From positions 12,099 to 76,098 of the forward strand of contig JAZLLU010000002.1 of NCBI GenBank assembly GCA_045598285.1: DNA of 64,000 bases, read 5' to 3'. Both the position numbers and the translations under genes were made by a program. The first letter of the stretch is position 1. Each line of letters opens with the position of its first letter. Positions 15,463 through 22,877 of this stretch are shown piece by piece. Below the pieces are notes generated by a model. That model saw only the letters and a program-made list of their open reading frames with translations. It was not told the origin of the DNA and ran no database searches. The DNA is from RGIG5612 sp045598285 (lineage in GTDB: Bacteria; Bacillota; Clostridia; Lachnospirales; Lachnospiraceae).

Positions 15463-16005
15463 GTGCATGACGAGGGTGCTTAGCGAGCTGTTCGTTAGAA
15501 GCTTCGCGGTTTGCCACTTCGTTATGAGCGCGCTACAACCACAAACGCATGGCGAGGATACTTAATGAGTTGTGCGTTAGGAGCTTCAAGTGAATCTCCG
15601 TCCCAACCGGAGTCCGTAAATTTTCGCCCTGCCAGAAGCAAACGATAATCCAAAGACGCATGACGAGGGTGCTTGGTGAGCTGTTCGTTAGAAGTTTTGC
15701 GGTTTGCCGCTTCGTTATGAGCACGCTACAACCACAAACGCATGGCGAGGATACTTAATGAGTTGTGCGTTAGGAGCTTCAAGTGGATCTCCGTTCCATC
15801 CGGAGTCCGCAAGTTTTCGCCCTGCCAGGAGCAAACGATAATCCAAAGACGCATGACGAGGGTGTTTAGCGAGCTGTTCGTTAGGAGCTTCGCGGTTTGC
15901 CACTTCGTTATGAGCGCGCTACAACCACAAAACGCATGGCGAGGATACTTAATGAGTTGTGCGTTAGGAGCTTCAAGCGGATCTCCGTCCCATCCGGAGT
16001 CCGCG
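15463..16005. repeat. 193-bp tandem repeat array between two parS sites
   Basis: The sequence CGCTACAACCACAAACGCATGG recurs at 15531, 15724 and 15917, exactly 193 bp apart, giving about 2.8 units. Each unit is itself a dimer: a core of about 45 bp (ACGCATGGCGAGGATACTTA and its relative ACGCATGACGAGGGTGCTTA) occurs twice per unit at alternating spacings of 111 and 82 bp. A small hairpin (CTCCG...CGGAG) sits in every unit. Minus-strand open frames repeating MANREA start in the array but have no ribosome sites. The array and the hairpin before it fill the rsmG-mnmG space. Confidence 0.88.
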
Positions 16006-16079
16006 AAGAAGCGCGCTTTTCCTAACGCGCAACGAATTTAGTCTCCATCGCCGCTAAGTTTTTGGTTGTAGCGCGCGAA

Positions 16080-16095
16080 TGTTTCACGTGAAACA
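16080..16095. promoter_or_regulatory. parS site, perfect
   Basis: A second exact TGTTTCACGTGAAACA, one base past the mnmG stop codon and 917 bp from the first. The repeat array lies exactly between the two. Confidence 0.97.
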
Positions 16096-16096
16096 T

Positions 16097-17974
16097 TTAA
16101 AGATTTTCTTTAGAAAGATAAACGAGTAGCACTGCAATATCCGCTGGCGTTACACCAGAAATTCGCGATGCCTGTCCAATAGAGTGGGGCTTAAACAGGT
16201 TGAGTTTTTGACCAGCTTCAAGACGAAGTCCACTGATTTTTTCGTAGTCGATATCTTCGCTGAGTTTTCTGCACTCAACGCGCTTGAAATTTTCAACCTG
16301 TTTTTCTTGTCTTTCAATATAGCCTTTATATTTAATTTCGATATTTATTTGCTCGATAATATCCTTTGGCAAGTCTTTATATTCAGGATCTAAATCTTTA
16401 AGTTTTTCGTAATCTAGCTCAGGTCTTCTAATAAGTTCGTCAAGAGTCATTCCCGTATTCAGTGGTGAACTATTATACCTAACCACTATATCTTGTGTTT
16501 TTTGCCCTGCGCCGATAGGAATTTGCTCTAGGCGAGCCACTTCTTCTTCGATGATTTTTTTCTTGTTATTAACGTATTCATAGCGCTCATCAGAAACTAG
16601 TCCTATCTTATGTCCAATCTCCGTTAAACGAAGATCTGCATTATCCTGACGAAGCAAAAGTCTATATTCAGCTCGACTTGTCATCATTCTATAAGGTTCA
16701 TTATTTTCTTTCGTTACAAGGTCGTCAATTAAAACGCCAATGTATGCCTGGCTTCTATCTAGGATTACTGGCTCTTTTTTTTGAACCTTTCTTACTGCAT
16801 TTACGGCTGCCATAAATCCTTGAACTGCAGCTTCTTCATATCCAGAACTTCCATTAACTTGTCCTGCAAAGTAAAGATTTTGAATTTTCTTTGATTCTAA
16901 TGTCGCTTTTATCTCGTTTGCATTAATACAATCATATTCAATTGCATACGCATTTCTAATTATTTTTACATTCTCTAGTCCAATCATCGTTTTGTACATT
17001 GCAAATTGGACATCTTCAGGTAGAGAAGAGCTCATTCCTGAAAGATACATCTCGTTTGTGTAAAGGCCTTCTGGCTCTACAAATATTTGATGTCTTTCTT
17101 TTTCAGGAAATTTTACAACTTTGTCTTCAATAGAAGGGCAGTATCTTGGACCAGTTCCCTCGATTTCACCTGAGAATAGAGGAGAGCGGTCTATGTTTTC
17201 TCTAATTATCTTATGTGTTTCTTCTGTTGTATAAGTTAACCAGCAAGATACTTGCTCTTTTTGGATATCGTCTGGATTTGTCGAAAACGAAAACGGCACG
17301 ATTGGTTCGTCGCCTTTTTGCTCTTTCATTTTTGAAAAATCTAAACTTCTTTTATCTACTCTTGCCGGGGTTCCTGTCTTAAATCTTCTTACCGGAATTC
17401 CGTTTTCTACTAACGAATCGCTTAAATGGTTTGCAGCTTGCAGGCCGTTTGGTCCTGTTGGATTGCTAACATCCCCATAGATACACCTTGCCTTTAGATA
17501 TGTGCCAGTTGCAAGAACAACTGCCTTTGCGTTATAAACTGCTCCGGAATATGTTTTAACTCCACACACCTTTCCATCCTCAACTATAAGTTCGGTAACT
17601 TCGGCTTGTCTGATTGTAAGGTTTTCTGTATTTTCAAGGGTTTTTCGCATTTCCCTCGTGTAGTCTTGTTTATCCGCTTGTGCTCTAAGTGAATGTACTG
17701 CCGGGCCCTTCGATGTGTTTAGCATTCTCGATTGGATAAAAGTTTTATCGATGTTCTTACCCATCTCTCCGCCCAAAGCATCGAGTTCTCTAACTAAATG
17801 TCCTTTGCTGCTGCCACCGATATTAGGATTGCATGGCATCAAAGCTATACTATCTATGCTCACTGTGAACATGATAGTTTGCATGCCGAGGCGTGCGGAA
17901 GCCAACGCGGCTTCACATCCTGCATGTCCCGCCCCAACAATCACTATGTCATAAGTTTCGGTGACGTTCTTCAT
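16097..17974 (-). CDS. mnmG: tRNA uridine-34 carboxymethylaminomethyl modification enzyme MnmG (GidA)
   Basis: FAD-dependent partner of MnmE that installs the carboxymethylaminomethyl group at wobble U34. I start at MKNVTETYDIVIVGAGHAGCE (AAAGGAT just upstream); an in-frame ATG 11 codons earlier lacks a site. The 625 residues carry the FAD dinucleotide motif VGAGHAGCEAALASARLG near residue 10, MPCNPNIGGSSKGHLVREL with a redox-active Cys, and the C-terminal SRISGVTPADI. It belongs with mnmE upstream but is separated by about 320 bp of structured repeats. Confidence 0.96.
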   Translation of the reverse strand: MKNVTETYDIVIVGAGHAGCEAALASARLGMQTIMFTVSIDSIALMPCNPNIGGSSKGHLVRELDALGGEMGKNIDKTFIQSRMLNTSKGPAVHSLRAQADKQDYTREMRKTLENTENLTIRQAEVTELIVEDGKVCGVKTYSGAVYNAKAVVLATGTYLKARCIYGDVSNPTGPNGLQAANHLSDSLVENGIPVRRFKTGTPARVDKRSLDFSKMKEQKGDEPIVPFSFSTNPDDIQKEQVSCWLTYTTEETHKIIRENIDRSPLFSGEIEGTGPRYCPSIEDKVVKFPEKERHQIFVEPEGLYTNEMYLSGMSSSLPEDVQFAMYKTMIGLENVKIIRNAYAIEYDCINANEIKATLESKKIQNLYFAGQVNGSSGYEEAAVQGFMAAVNAVRKVQKKEPVILDRSQAYIGVLIDDLVTKENNEPYRMMTSRAEYRLLLRQDNADLRLTEIGHKIGLVSDERYEYVNNKKKIIEEEVARLEQIPIGAGQKTQDIVVRYNSSPLNTGMTLDELIRRPELDYEKLKDLDPEYKDLPKDIIEQINIEIKYKGYIERQEKQVENFKRVECRKLSEDIDYEKISGLRLEAGQKLNLFKPHSIGQASRISGVTPADIAVLLVYLSKENL

Positions 17975-18008
17975 CTTTATCCTTTCAATATTGCTCGCAA
18001 ATCGCATG

Positions 18009-18045
18009 AACTTTTTTCAACCGCTAATACGCTCTGAAAAAAGTT
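18009..18045. repeat. 37-nt hairpin repeat, copy 2
   Basis: AACTTTTTTCA and TGAAAAAAGTT (11 bp, perfect) enclose ACCGCTAATACGCTC. It is the inverted counterpart of the hairpin at 3813-3849: same stem, same 37-nt span, loop complementary in 11 of 15 positions. Confidence 0.7.
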
Positions 18046-18081
18046 ATGACGACTTTGCTCGCAAATGTTTAAGCTTTTGTG

Positions 18082-18152
18082 GCGAGCGGAGCCGTATAAC
18101 TTTTCGAAGAGCGTTTTTCCGCGATTGAGAAAAGTTGATACGGGCCGCGAGC
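18082..18152. repeat. Twin GC-rich hairpin, copy 1
   Basis: Outer arms GCGAGCGGAGCCGT and ACGGGCCGCGAGC bracket an inner perfect stem AACTTTTC / GAAAAGTT with a TTTTTCC-containing apex. The next copy (18190-18261) keeps the outer arms letter for letter but has a different inner stem. Confidence 0.75.
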
Positions 18153-18189
18153 TTAGTAACTTGCTCGTCACAAGAAGTTATACAATCGC

Positions 18190-18261
18190 GCGAGCGGAGC
18201 CGTGCAATTCGTTATCGGCGAGTTTTTCCGAGCCAGGAACGAATTCGTACGGGCCGCGAGC
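18190..18261. repeat. Twin GC-rich hairpin, copy 2
   Basis: Same outer arms as copy 1 (GCGAGCGGAGCCGT ... ACGGGCCGCGAGC). Here the inner stem is AATTCGTT / AACGAATT and the apex GCGAGTTTTTCCGAGC. Both strands of the inner stem have changed together relative to copy 1, keeping the pairing. Confidence 0.75.
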
Positions 18262-18297
18262 CCAGTAGATTTTGTGCCGTTTTGAAAAATACTATTA

Positions 18298-19680
18298 TCA
18301 CTTCCCCATGCAAAACTTAGCGAATATCTCATCGGCGAGATCGTCTTCGATTGCTTCGCCGATAACAATGCCGAGCATTTCATATCCACCCATAAGGTCA
18401 ATAGTGTAGAAATCCTCTGGCATTTTCGCCTTTATCGACTCTGCTGCCTTTACAAGCGCCTCCATCGCGCCTGTTAGCGCTGCCTTTTGCCTAGCATTTG
18501 TTATATATACTTGATCATTAAAGTTAATGACCTTGTTATAAAACATTTCTTTAACTGTGTTTGCGAATTTATCTAGCCCCACTTCGTTTGTTACACTCGT
18601 TTCAATAATAGGTGTACCTTCCAATCTCTTATACATATTTTGTATATCTACTTTTGTCTCAAGATCGGTTTTATTAAGTAGGGTAATAGCTTTTTTATTT
18701 TTTATAATCTCAATAATTGCAAAATCGTCATCGTCCAATTCTCTAGATGTATCAACAACAAAGACTACGAGGTCTGCTTCCTTCGCATATTCTTTTGCTT
18801 TATCGACGCCCATCTTTTCAATCACATCGTCAGTGTTTCTAATTCCTGCGGTGTCAATTATATTAAGCGTTACATCTCCAAGTCTTAAGCTTTCTTCTAA
18901 TGCGTCCCTCGTTGTTCCTGCAATGTCAGTAACGATTGCCCTATCCGTTCCTAGCAATGCGTTAAGTAGAGAAGACTTACCTACGTTTGGCTTTCCTAAA
19001 ATTACAGTCTTTATTCCTTCTTTGATAATTCGACCATCATCGGCGCTATCTAGAAGTTCTTTAATGTCTGCGATACATGTATCGACTATCGGCAATAATT
19101 TTTCGCCGTATCCTTCCATCTCTATATGCTCCGGGTCATCTATCGCCGCTTCTATGTAAGCGATTTGCTCTAAAAGTATCGCTCTTTTTGCTCTTATCTT
19201 TTCGGAGACGCTTCCTTTAAGTTGCGAGAGGGCAGACTTAAGTGCAAAATCATTTTCCGCATTTATTACGTCGATTACTGCTTCGGCCTGCGACAAATCA
19301 ATTCGCCCATTAACGAAAGCTCTTTTTGTGAACTCGCCTGGTTCTGCAATTCGTGCACCGTTTTTTATTACTAACTCTAGTGTTTTATTTAAGACATACA
19401 TTCCGCCGTGACAATCAATTTCGACTGTGTCTTCACGCGTGTATGTATGTGGCCCTTTCATAATAAGAACCAGCACTTCGTCTATTACTTTGTCGCCATC
19501 TACAATGTTTCCATAGTGTACTGAATGCGACGGCACATGTAACAGATCCTTTTCTTTTGCCGGCTTAAAAATTTTCTTTATGATATTAAATGCTTCATCG
19601 CCGCTGATTCTAATTATTCCTATTCCGGAATTATTCATTGCGGTTGCAATTGCGGCGATTGTTTGAGTTTGATTAATCAT
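18298..19680 (-). CDS. mnmE: tRNA modification GTPase MnmE (TrmE)
   Basis: Acts with MnmG on wobble U34. 460 residues: N-terminal tetrahydrofolate-binding domain (QTIAAIATAMNNSGIGIIRISG), a helical domain, and an inserted G domain with GKPNVGKSSLLNALLG (about residue 230), DTAGIR and NKTD. The C-terminus FCMGK supplies the conserved catalytic Cys. The start lies behind a hairpin (19691-19716) and has no strong ribosome site, so translation may be limited or coupled to jag. Confidence 0.97.
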   Translation of the reverse strand: MINQTQTIAAIATAMNNSGIGIIRISGDEAFNIIKKIFKPAKEKDLLHVPSHSVHYGNIVDGDKVIDEVLVLIMKGPHTYTREDTVEIDCHGGMYVLNKTLELVIKNGARIAEPGEFTKRAFVNGRIDLSQAEAVIDVINAENDFALKSALSQLKGSVSEKIRAKRAILLEQIAYIEAAIDDPEHIEMEGYGEKLLPIVDTCIADIKELLDSADDGRIIKEGIKTVILGKPNVGKSSLLNALLGTDRAIVTDIAGTTRDALEESLRLGDVTLNIIDTAGIRNTDDVIEKMGVDKAKEYAKEADLVVFVVDTSRELDDDDFAIIEIIKNKKAITLLNKTDLETKVDIQNMYKRLEGTPIIETSVTNEVGLDKFANTVKEMFYNKVINFNDQVYITNARQKAALTGAMEALVKAAESIKAKMPEDFYTIDLMGGYEMLGIVIGEAIEDDLADEIFAKFCMGK

Positions 19681-19690
19681 ATTTTAATAC

Positions 19691-19716
19691 GCGCCCCGAA
19701 CTTTTGTCCGAGGCGC
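19691..19716. promoter_or_regulatory. Hairpin between jag and mnmE
   Basis: GCGCCCCGAA pairs with TCCGAGGCGC (two G-U pairs) around a six-base loop in the 43-bp gap. A TTTT run follows only on the plus strand. In the minus-strand transcript it could cut readthrough or stabilise the jag mRNA end. Confidence 0.5.
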
Positions 19717-19723
19717 TTTTGGT

Positions 19724-20347
19724 TTATCGTTTATAGTAAACAACTACTTTTCTGTTAGGCTCCTCGCCTTCACTCCTTGTAGTAACAAACTTATCTGCTT
19801 GTAAATATGAGTGGATGATTCTTCTTTCATATGGATTCATCGGCTCAAGAGTGATTTTGTGTTTTGTCTTCTTAACCTTTGATGCAATATTTTTTGCAAG
19901 ATTTTCCAAAGTTTTTTGTCTTCTATCTCTATAATCTTTTGTGTCTAATTTAACTCTGTAATAATCTTCTTTGTCTTTGTTTGCAATAATGCTAACTAAG
20001 TATTGCAATGCATCTAAAGTCTGTCCACGTTTTCCGATTAAGTCGCCTGTGTCTTCACCTTCTAAATCTATACTGATAACTTTTTCGTCTTCATCTATTT
20101 CGATTTTAGGTTCAGCCTTAACTTCCATTTTTTCTAAAACTTCTGTAAGAAACTCTTTTATTGTTCCTTCATCAGATTGTTTTTTTCTAGCTTTTATAAC
20201 TGCTTCTTTTGAGAATAAACCTAAAAGGCCGCCGTTGCCTTCTTCAACTACTTCGTATTCTATTTTATCGCTTGTAGTTTCAAGGGCAATTGTTGCTTCT
20301 GTTATGGCCTCGTCTACGGTTTTTCCTGTAAACTCTTGATATTCCAT
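19724..20347 (-). CDS. khpB: RNA-binding protein Jag (KhpB; KH and R3H domains)
   Basis: The 207-residue protein has the N-terminal Jag domain (about residues 1-50, FTGKTVDEAITEA, then EEGNGGLLGLF). A KH-like segment follows (DLIGKRGQTLDALQYLVSIIANK) and the C-terminal R3H domain contains MNPYERRIIHSYL. KhpB binds RNA, often with KhpA, and influences cell elongation and division in Firmicutes. It is co-transcribed with yidC 14 bp upstream, its standard partner. Confidence 0.95.
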   Translation of the reverse strand: MEYQEFTGKTVDEAITEATIALETTSDKIEYEVVEEGNGGLLGLFSKEAVIKARKKQSDEGTIKEFLTEVLEKMEVKAEPKIEIDEDEKVISIDLEGEDTGDLIGKRGQTLDALQYLVSIIANKDKEDYYRVKLDTKDYRDRRQKTLENLAKNIASKVKKTKHKITLEPMNPYERRIIHSYLQADKFVTTRSEGEEPNRKVVVYYKR

Positions 20348-20361
20348 GTCTTGCCTCCCGA

Positions 20362-21693
20362 CTACTTCTTATATTTTCTGTGAGCTTTTGTGCCAGTTTC
20401 TTCTGTTATCTCAATTCCGTTTTCCTTATTGAATTGGGCAACTAATCCTGCTTTTGCTGCTAATGAATTTGGATTGACTATTTGCTGCGTATTTGTGTTT
20501 GCCGTTACATCTACATTAGCTTTTTGAGCAAGTGTACTAGGGGCTTGTGACTCTATATTTTTTGTGTTTGTACTAGCTCCTTGTAAAATTGAAGAAGCAC
20601 TAGTTCTATCTTTTTGTCTTGCTTTTTTCTTTTCTGCTTTTTCTGCAGCTTTTTTCTTATTTTCTTCAATAAACTCATCCATATTTATCTTGCGGTAACG
20701 CTTGTTGATGATAATCTGTAATACTACCTGGAAGAGTGATGAAAATGCCCAGTAAAGACCAAGTCCTGAGTTAAGTGTCAAACAGATAAATACTGAGAAC
20801 AGTGGCATTACAAATCCCATTGAGTTCATTGTTGCTGCTGTTGCATCTTTTTGCTGTGCGCTTTGCTTTGTCTGAGTAAGCTTAAATGATAACCATTGTG
20901 CAAAACCAGCAATTAACGGAAGAATAATTGCAACGATTCCAATTCCGCCACCCTTAATTAAGTTAAGTGGTGACTGGCTTATATCAAAGCCTAAGAATCT
21001 GTTCGCACCAATCATCTGATTATGCAACTGAGATAAAGTACCTGATTGATCTCCCGCTGCGCTAATAAGTTGATTCCACTGTTCATGTGAGAAATTATAA
21101 AGTGTTGTAATCTGGTTTGCTACAGGTGTAACGCTGTCTGCATTACCTAATCCTTTTGATATTGTTTCAAATGCTTGAGGCCCAACGCCCTGTAAAACTT
21201 CAACAGCCTTCTGAAGAGGTGCTTTTAAGATATTGATGAATGTTGGAAGCTCTCTTAAAGCACCATACATCGCGATCAATATAGGCATTTGGATAAATGT
21301 CTGTAAGCATCCACCTGCTTGAGATACACCGTACTTAGCATAAATTTCTTTAGTCTCGGCTTGCATCTGTTGCATTGAATACTGATCGTTTTTGCCTTTA
21401 TACTTAGCTTGAACTGCTTGAAGTTCTGGTTGCATAATGGCACTAAGCTTTGAAAATTTTTGTTGTTTGATTGTAAGTGGTAATAAAACAAATTTGATGA
21501 TAAGTGTGAACACAATAATTACAAGTCCGACATTACCAATTCCGATAAGGTCGAAGAACTTGAATAAGTATTCCATTACAAATCCGAAAACCCAAATGAT
21601 TTGCTTAATTACCGGCCAATCGTAACAACCGTTACCTGCTACCGCAGCAGTTTGTGTAGCTGCGCCGCATGCCAATAAAATGTTAGAAATCAA
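20362..21693 (-). CDS. yidC: Membrane protein insertase YidC/OxaI
   Basis: Inserts and folds inner-membrane proteins with or without SecYEG. The start is TTG at 21693, fixed by AAGGAGG eight bases upstream that overlaps the yidD stop. The 443-residue product has the 60KD_IMP core: VIIVFTLIIKFVLLPLTIKQQKFSK, then SQAGGCLQTFIQMPILIAMYGALRE with the hydrophilic-groove region. Later membrane segments follow, with a long basic tail rich in K, Q and A. It belongs to the Gram-positive class without the large periplasmic domain. Confidence 0.94.
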   Translation of the reverse strand: MISNILLACGAATQTAAVAGNGCYDWPVIKQIIWVFGFVMEYLFKFFDLIGIGNVGLVIIVFTLIIKFVLLPLTIKQQKFSKLSAIMQPELQAVQAKYKGKNDQYSMQQMQAETKEIYAKYGVSQAGGCLQTFIQMPILIAMYGALRELPTFINILKAPLQKAVEVLQGVGPQAFETISKGLGNADSVTPVANQITTLYNFSHEQWNQLISAAGDQSGTLSQLHNQMIGANRFLGFDISQSPLNLIKGGGIGIVAIILPLIAGFAQWLSFKLTQTKQSAQQKDATAATMNSMGFVMPLFSVFICLTLNSGLGLYWAFSSLFQVVLQIIINKRYRKINMDEFIEENKKKAAEKAEKKKARQKDRTSASSILQGASTNTKNIESQAPSTLAQKANVDVTANTNTQQIVNPNSLAAKAGLVAQFNKENGIEITEETGTKAHRKYKK

Positions 21694-21706
21694 TTATAGA
21701 TCCTCC

Positions 21707-21922
21707 TTATGGTACCGGGTCGTAACCACCCTTGGAGAATGGATTGCATCTTAGGATTCTATAGATAGCCAATCCCAGCCCTTTAAGCGGGCCATACTTC
21801 TCAATCGCCTCGATTGCGTATTGAGAACAAGTAGGGTAATATTTGCAGCGCCCATAGCGCTTCAAGCCCGAAATATTTTTTTGATAAAACTTTATTGGTG
21901 CTATTAAAATTCTCTTTAACAT
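21707..21922 (-). CDS. yidD: Membrane protein insertion efficiency factor YidD
   Basis: The 71-residue conserved companion of YidC. All hallmarks are present: IKFYQKNISG, CKYYPTCSQYAIEAIEKYGPLKG and RILRCNPFSKGGYDPVP. An N-terminal amphipathic helix probably binds the membrane. It lies 2 bp after rnpA and its TAA is part of the yidC ribosome site. Confidence 0.97.
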   Translation of the reverse strand: MLKRILIAPIKFYQKNISGLKRYGRCKYYPTCSQYAIEAIEKYGPLKGLGLAIYRILRCNPFSKGGYDPVP

Positions 21923-21924
21923 AT

Positions 21925-22254
21925 CTACACCAATCCTTGCATCTTGAACAAGTTCTCTAATGCCTCGTTCATGTCTTGCTGCTTTTTACCTGCAGCATCA
22001 CTCCTTGCAATAACTACAAAATGAAAGCCATCCGGCAATTTATCTTTAAGCGCCACATAGCTTTGTCTTATTAGTCTTGTTGTTCTGTGTCTAACAACGC
22101 TATTTCCGACTTTTTTACTGACGGATATTCCTAATTTTTTGCTTCCCTCCTGAGGATAAACATAAAGAACGAGCAGCTTGTTAGCCACACTTTTTCCCTT
22201 ATTATAAACTTCTTTAAATTGAGCAGAATTCTTTAGCGAATCTATATTTCTCAA
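21925..22254 (-). CDS. rnpA: Ribonuclease P protein component
   Basis: Protein subunit of RNase P, which trims tRNA 5' ends. 109 residues from a TTG start with GAGGAAGGA eight bases upstream. The basic RNR-type motif appears as KVGNSVVRHRTTRLIRQSY, and the ending DGFHFVVIARSDAAGK is typical. Located between rpmH and yidD as in most bacteria. Confidence 0.97.
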   Translation of the reverse strand: MRNIDSLKNSAQFKEVYNKGKSVANKLLVLYVYPQEGSKKLGISVSKKVGNSVVRHRTTRLIRQSYVALKDKLPDGFHFVVIARSDAAGKKQQDMNEALENLFKMQGLV

Positions 22255-22283
22255 ATTAAAATTCCTTCCTCATGATAAGAAGA

Positions 22284-22311
22284 AAGACCACCTTACTTCT
22301 TTGGTGGTCTT
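22284..22311 (-). terminator. Attenuating hairpin between rpmH and rnpA
   Basis: AAGACCACC / GGTGGTCTT (9 bp) around a 10-base loop overlaps the rpmH stop codon and is followed by TCTTCTT. A partial terminator here would explain excess L34 over RnpA mRNA. Confidence 0.6.
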
Positions 22312-22447
22312 AAGCTGATAAAACTTTTCTTCCTTTAGCTCTTCTTGCGGCTAAAACTTTTCTTCCGCCAGCAGAACTCATTCTTGCTCTAAAACCATGA
22401 ACCTTTGCATGTGATTTTTTCTTCGGTTGAAAGGTCATCTTACTCAT
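22310..22447 (-). CDS. rpmH: 50S ribosomal protein L34
   Basis: A 45-residue, very basic protein starting MSKMTFQPKKKSHAKVHGFR and ending RRAKGRKVLSA, with the L34 pattern GFRARMSSAGGRKVLAARR intact. AAGGAGGTGG precedes the ATG; a second in-frame ATG (MTFQPKK) three codons later is possible. First gene of the rpmH-rnpA-yidD-yidC-jag-mnmE operon. Confidence 0.97.
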   Translation of the reverse strand: MSKMTFQPKKKSHAKVHGFRARMSSAGGRKVLAARRAKGRKVLSA

Positions 22448-22489
22448 AAGGCTACCACCTCCTTGTTTTCTAGAAAAATAGCACAAATA

Positions 22490-22518
22490 ATTATATGTGT
22501 GGACACCTTTTTAGTCAA
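22490..22518 (-). promoter_or_regulatory. Promoter of the rpmH operon
   Basis: Near-perfect sigma-A promoter on the minus strand: TTGACT, 17-bp spacer, TATAAT. It lies 43 bp before the rpmH start and points away from dnaA, inside the origin region. Confidence 0.88.
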
Positions 22519-22535
22519 GCATTTTTTTATCTTTT

Positions 22536-22877
22536 TTATCCACAATCACCATTTTTGTATAATTTTTGACAATCTATCTTTTTTTTATCAAAAAATTGTG
22601 GATTTCTTTGTTTATTTTCATGTTTCGCAAAACTTACTTTCCTTTATTCCCTAGTAGATCTTGCTATATTTTTCTTTTCCACTAATTGTTCATAACATGT
22701 AGTTAACTCACATTTTAAAGTGTGAAATTCACAATTTATCCACCGGTTATCCACAAAATTTTGGGTATTACTTTTCGCCTTTTTTATTGAAAACTTTCCT
22801 TATATATATTATCATATATATATAGTTTTTAGGCGGCGATTTTTACCGCTTTTATTCTTGTAAATAGGAGTATTTTT
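22536..22877. other. Replication origin, upstream part (oriC box cluster)
   Basis: The rpmH-dnaA gap holds perfect DnaA boxes TTATCCACA at 22536-22544 and 22747-22755, a one-mismatch copy TTATCCACC at 22736-22744 placed 11 bp before the last, and a weak reversed box near 22597. Alternating TA tracts at 22800-22830 form an unusually AT-rich stretch. Position next to dnaA, divergent flanking operons and the gene-strand switch all agree with oriC. The dnaA promoter lies in the same interval. Confidence 0.88.
22787..22815 (+). promoter_or_regulatory. Promoter of dnaA
   Basis: TTGAAA, 17-bp spacer and TATCAT precede the dnaA ATG by about 62 bases. DnaA boxes just upstream would allow autoregulation. 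Confidence 0.6.

Noticed and set aside
15224..15903. Minus-strand open frames repeating MANREA as a protein family
   Set aside because: They arise from the 193-bp repeat and neighbouring hairpin, lack ribosome sites and end wherever the repeat drifts.
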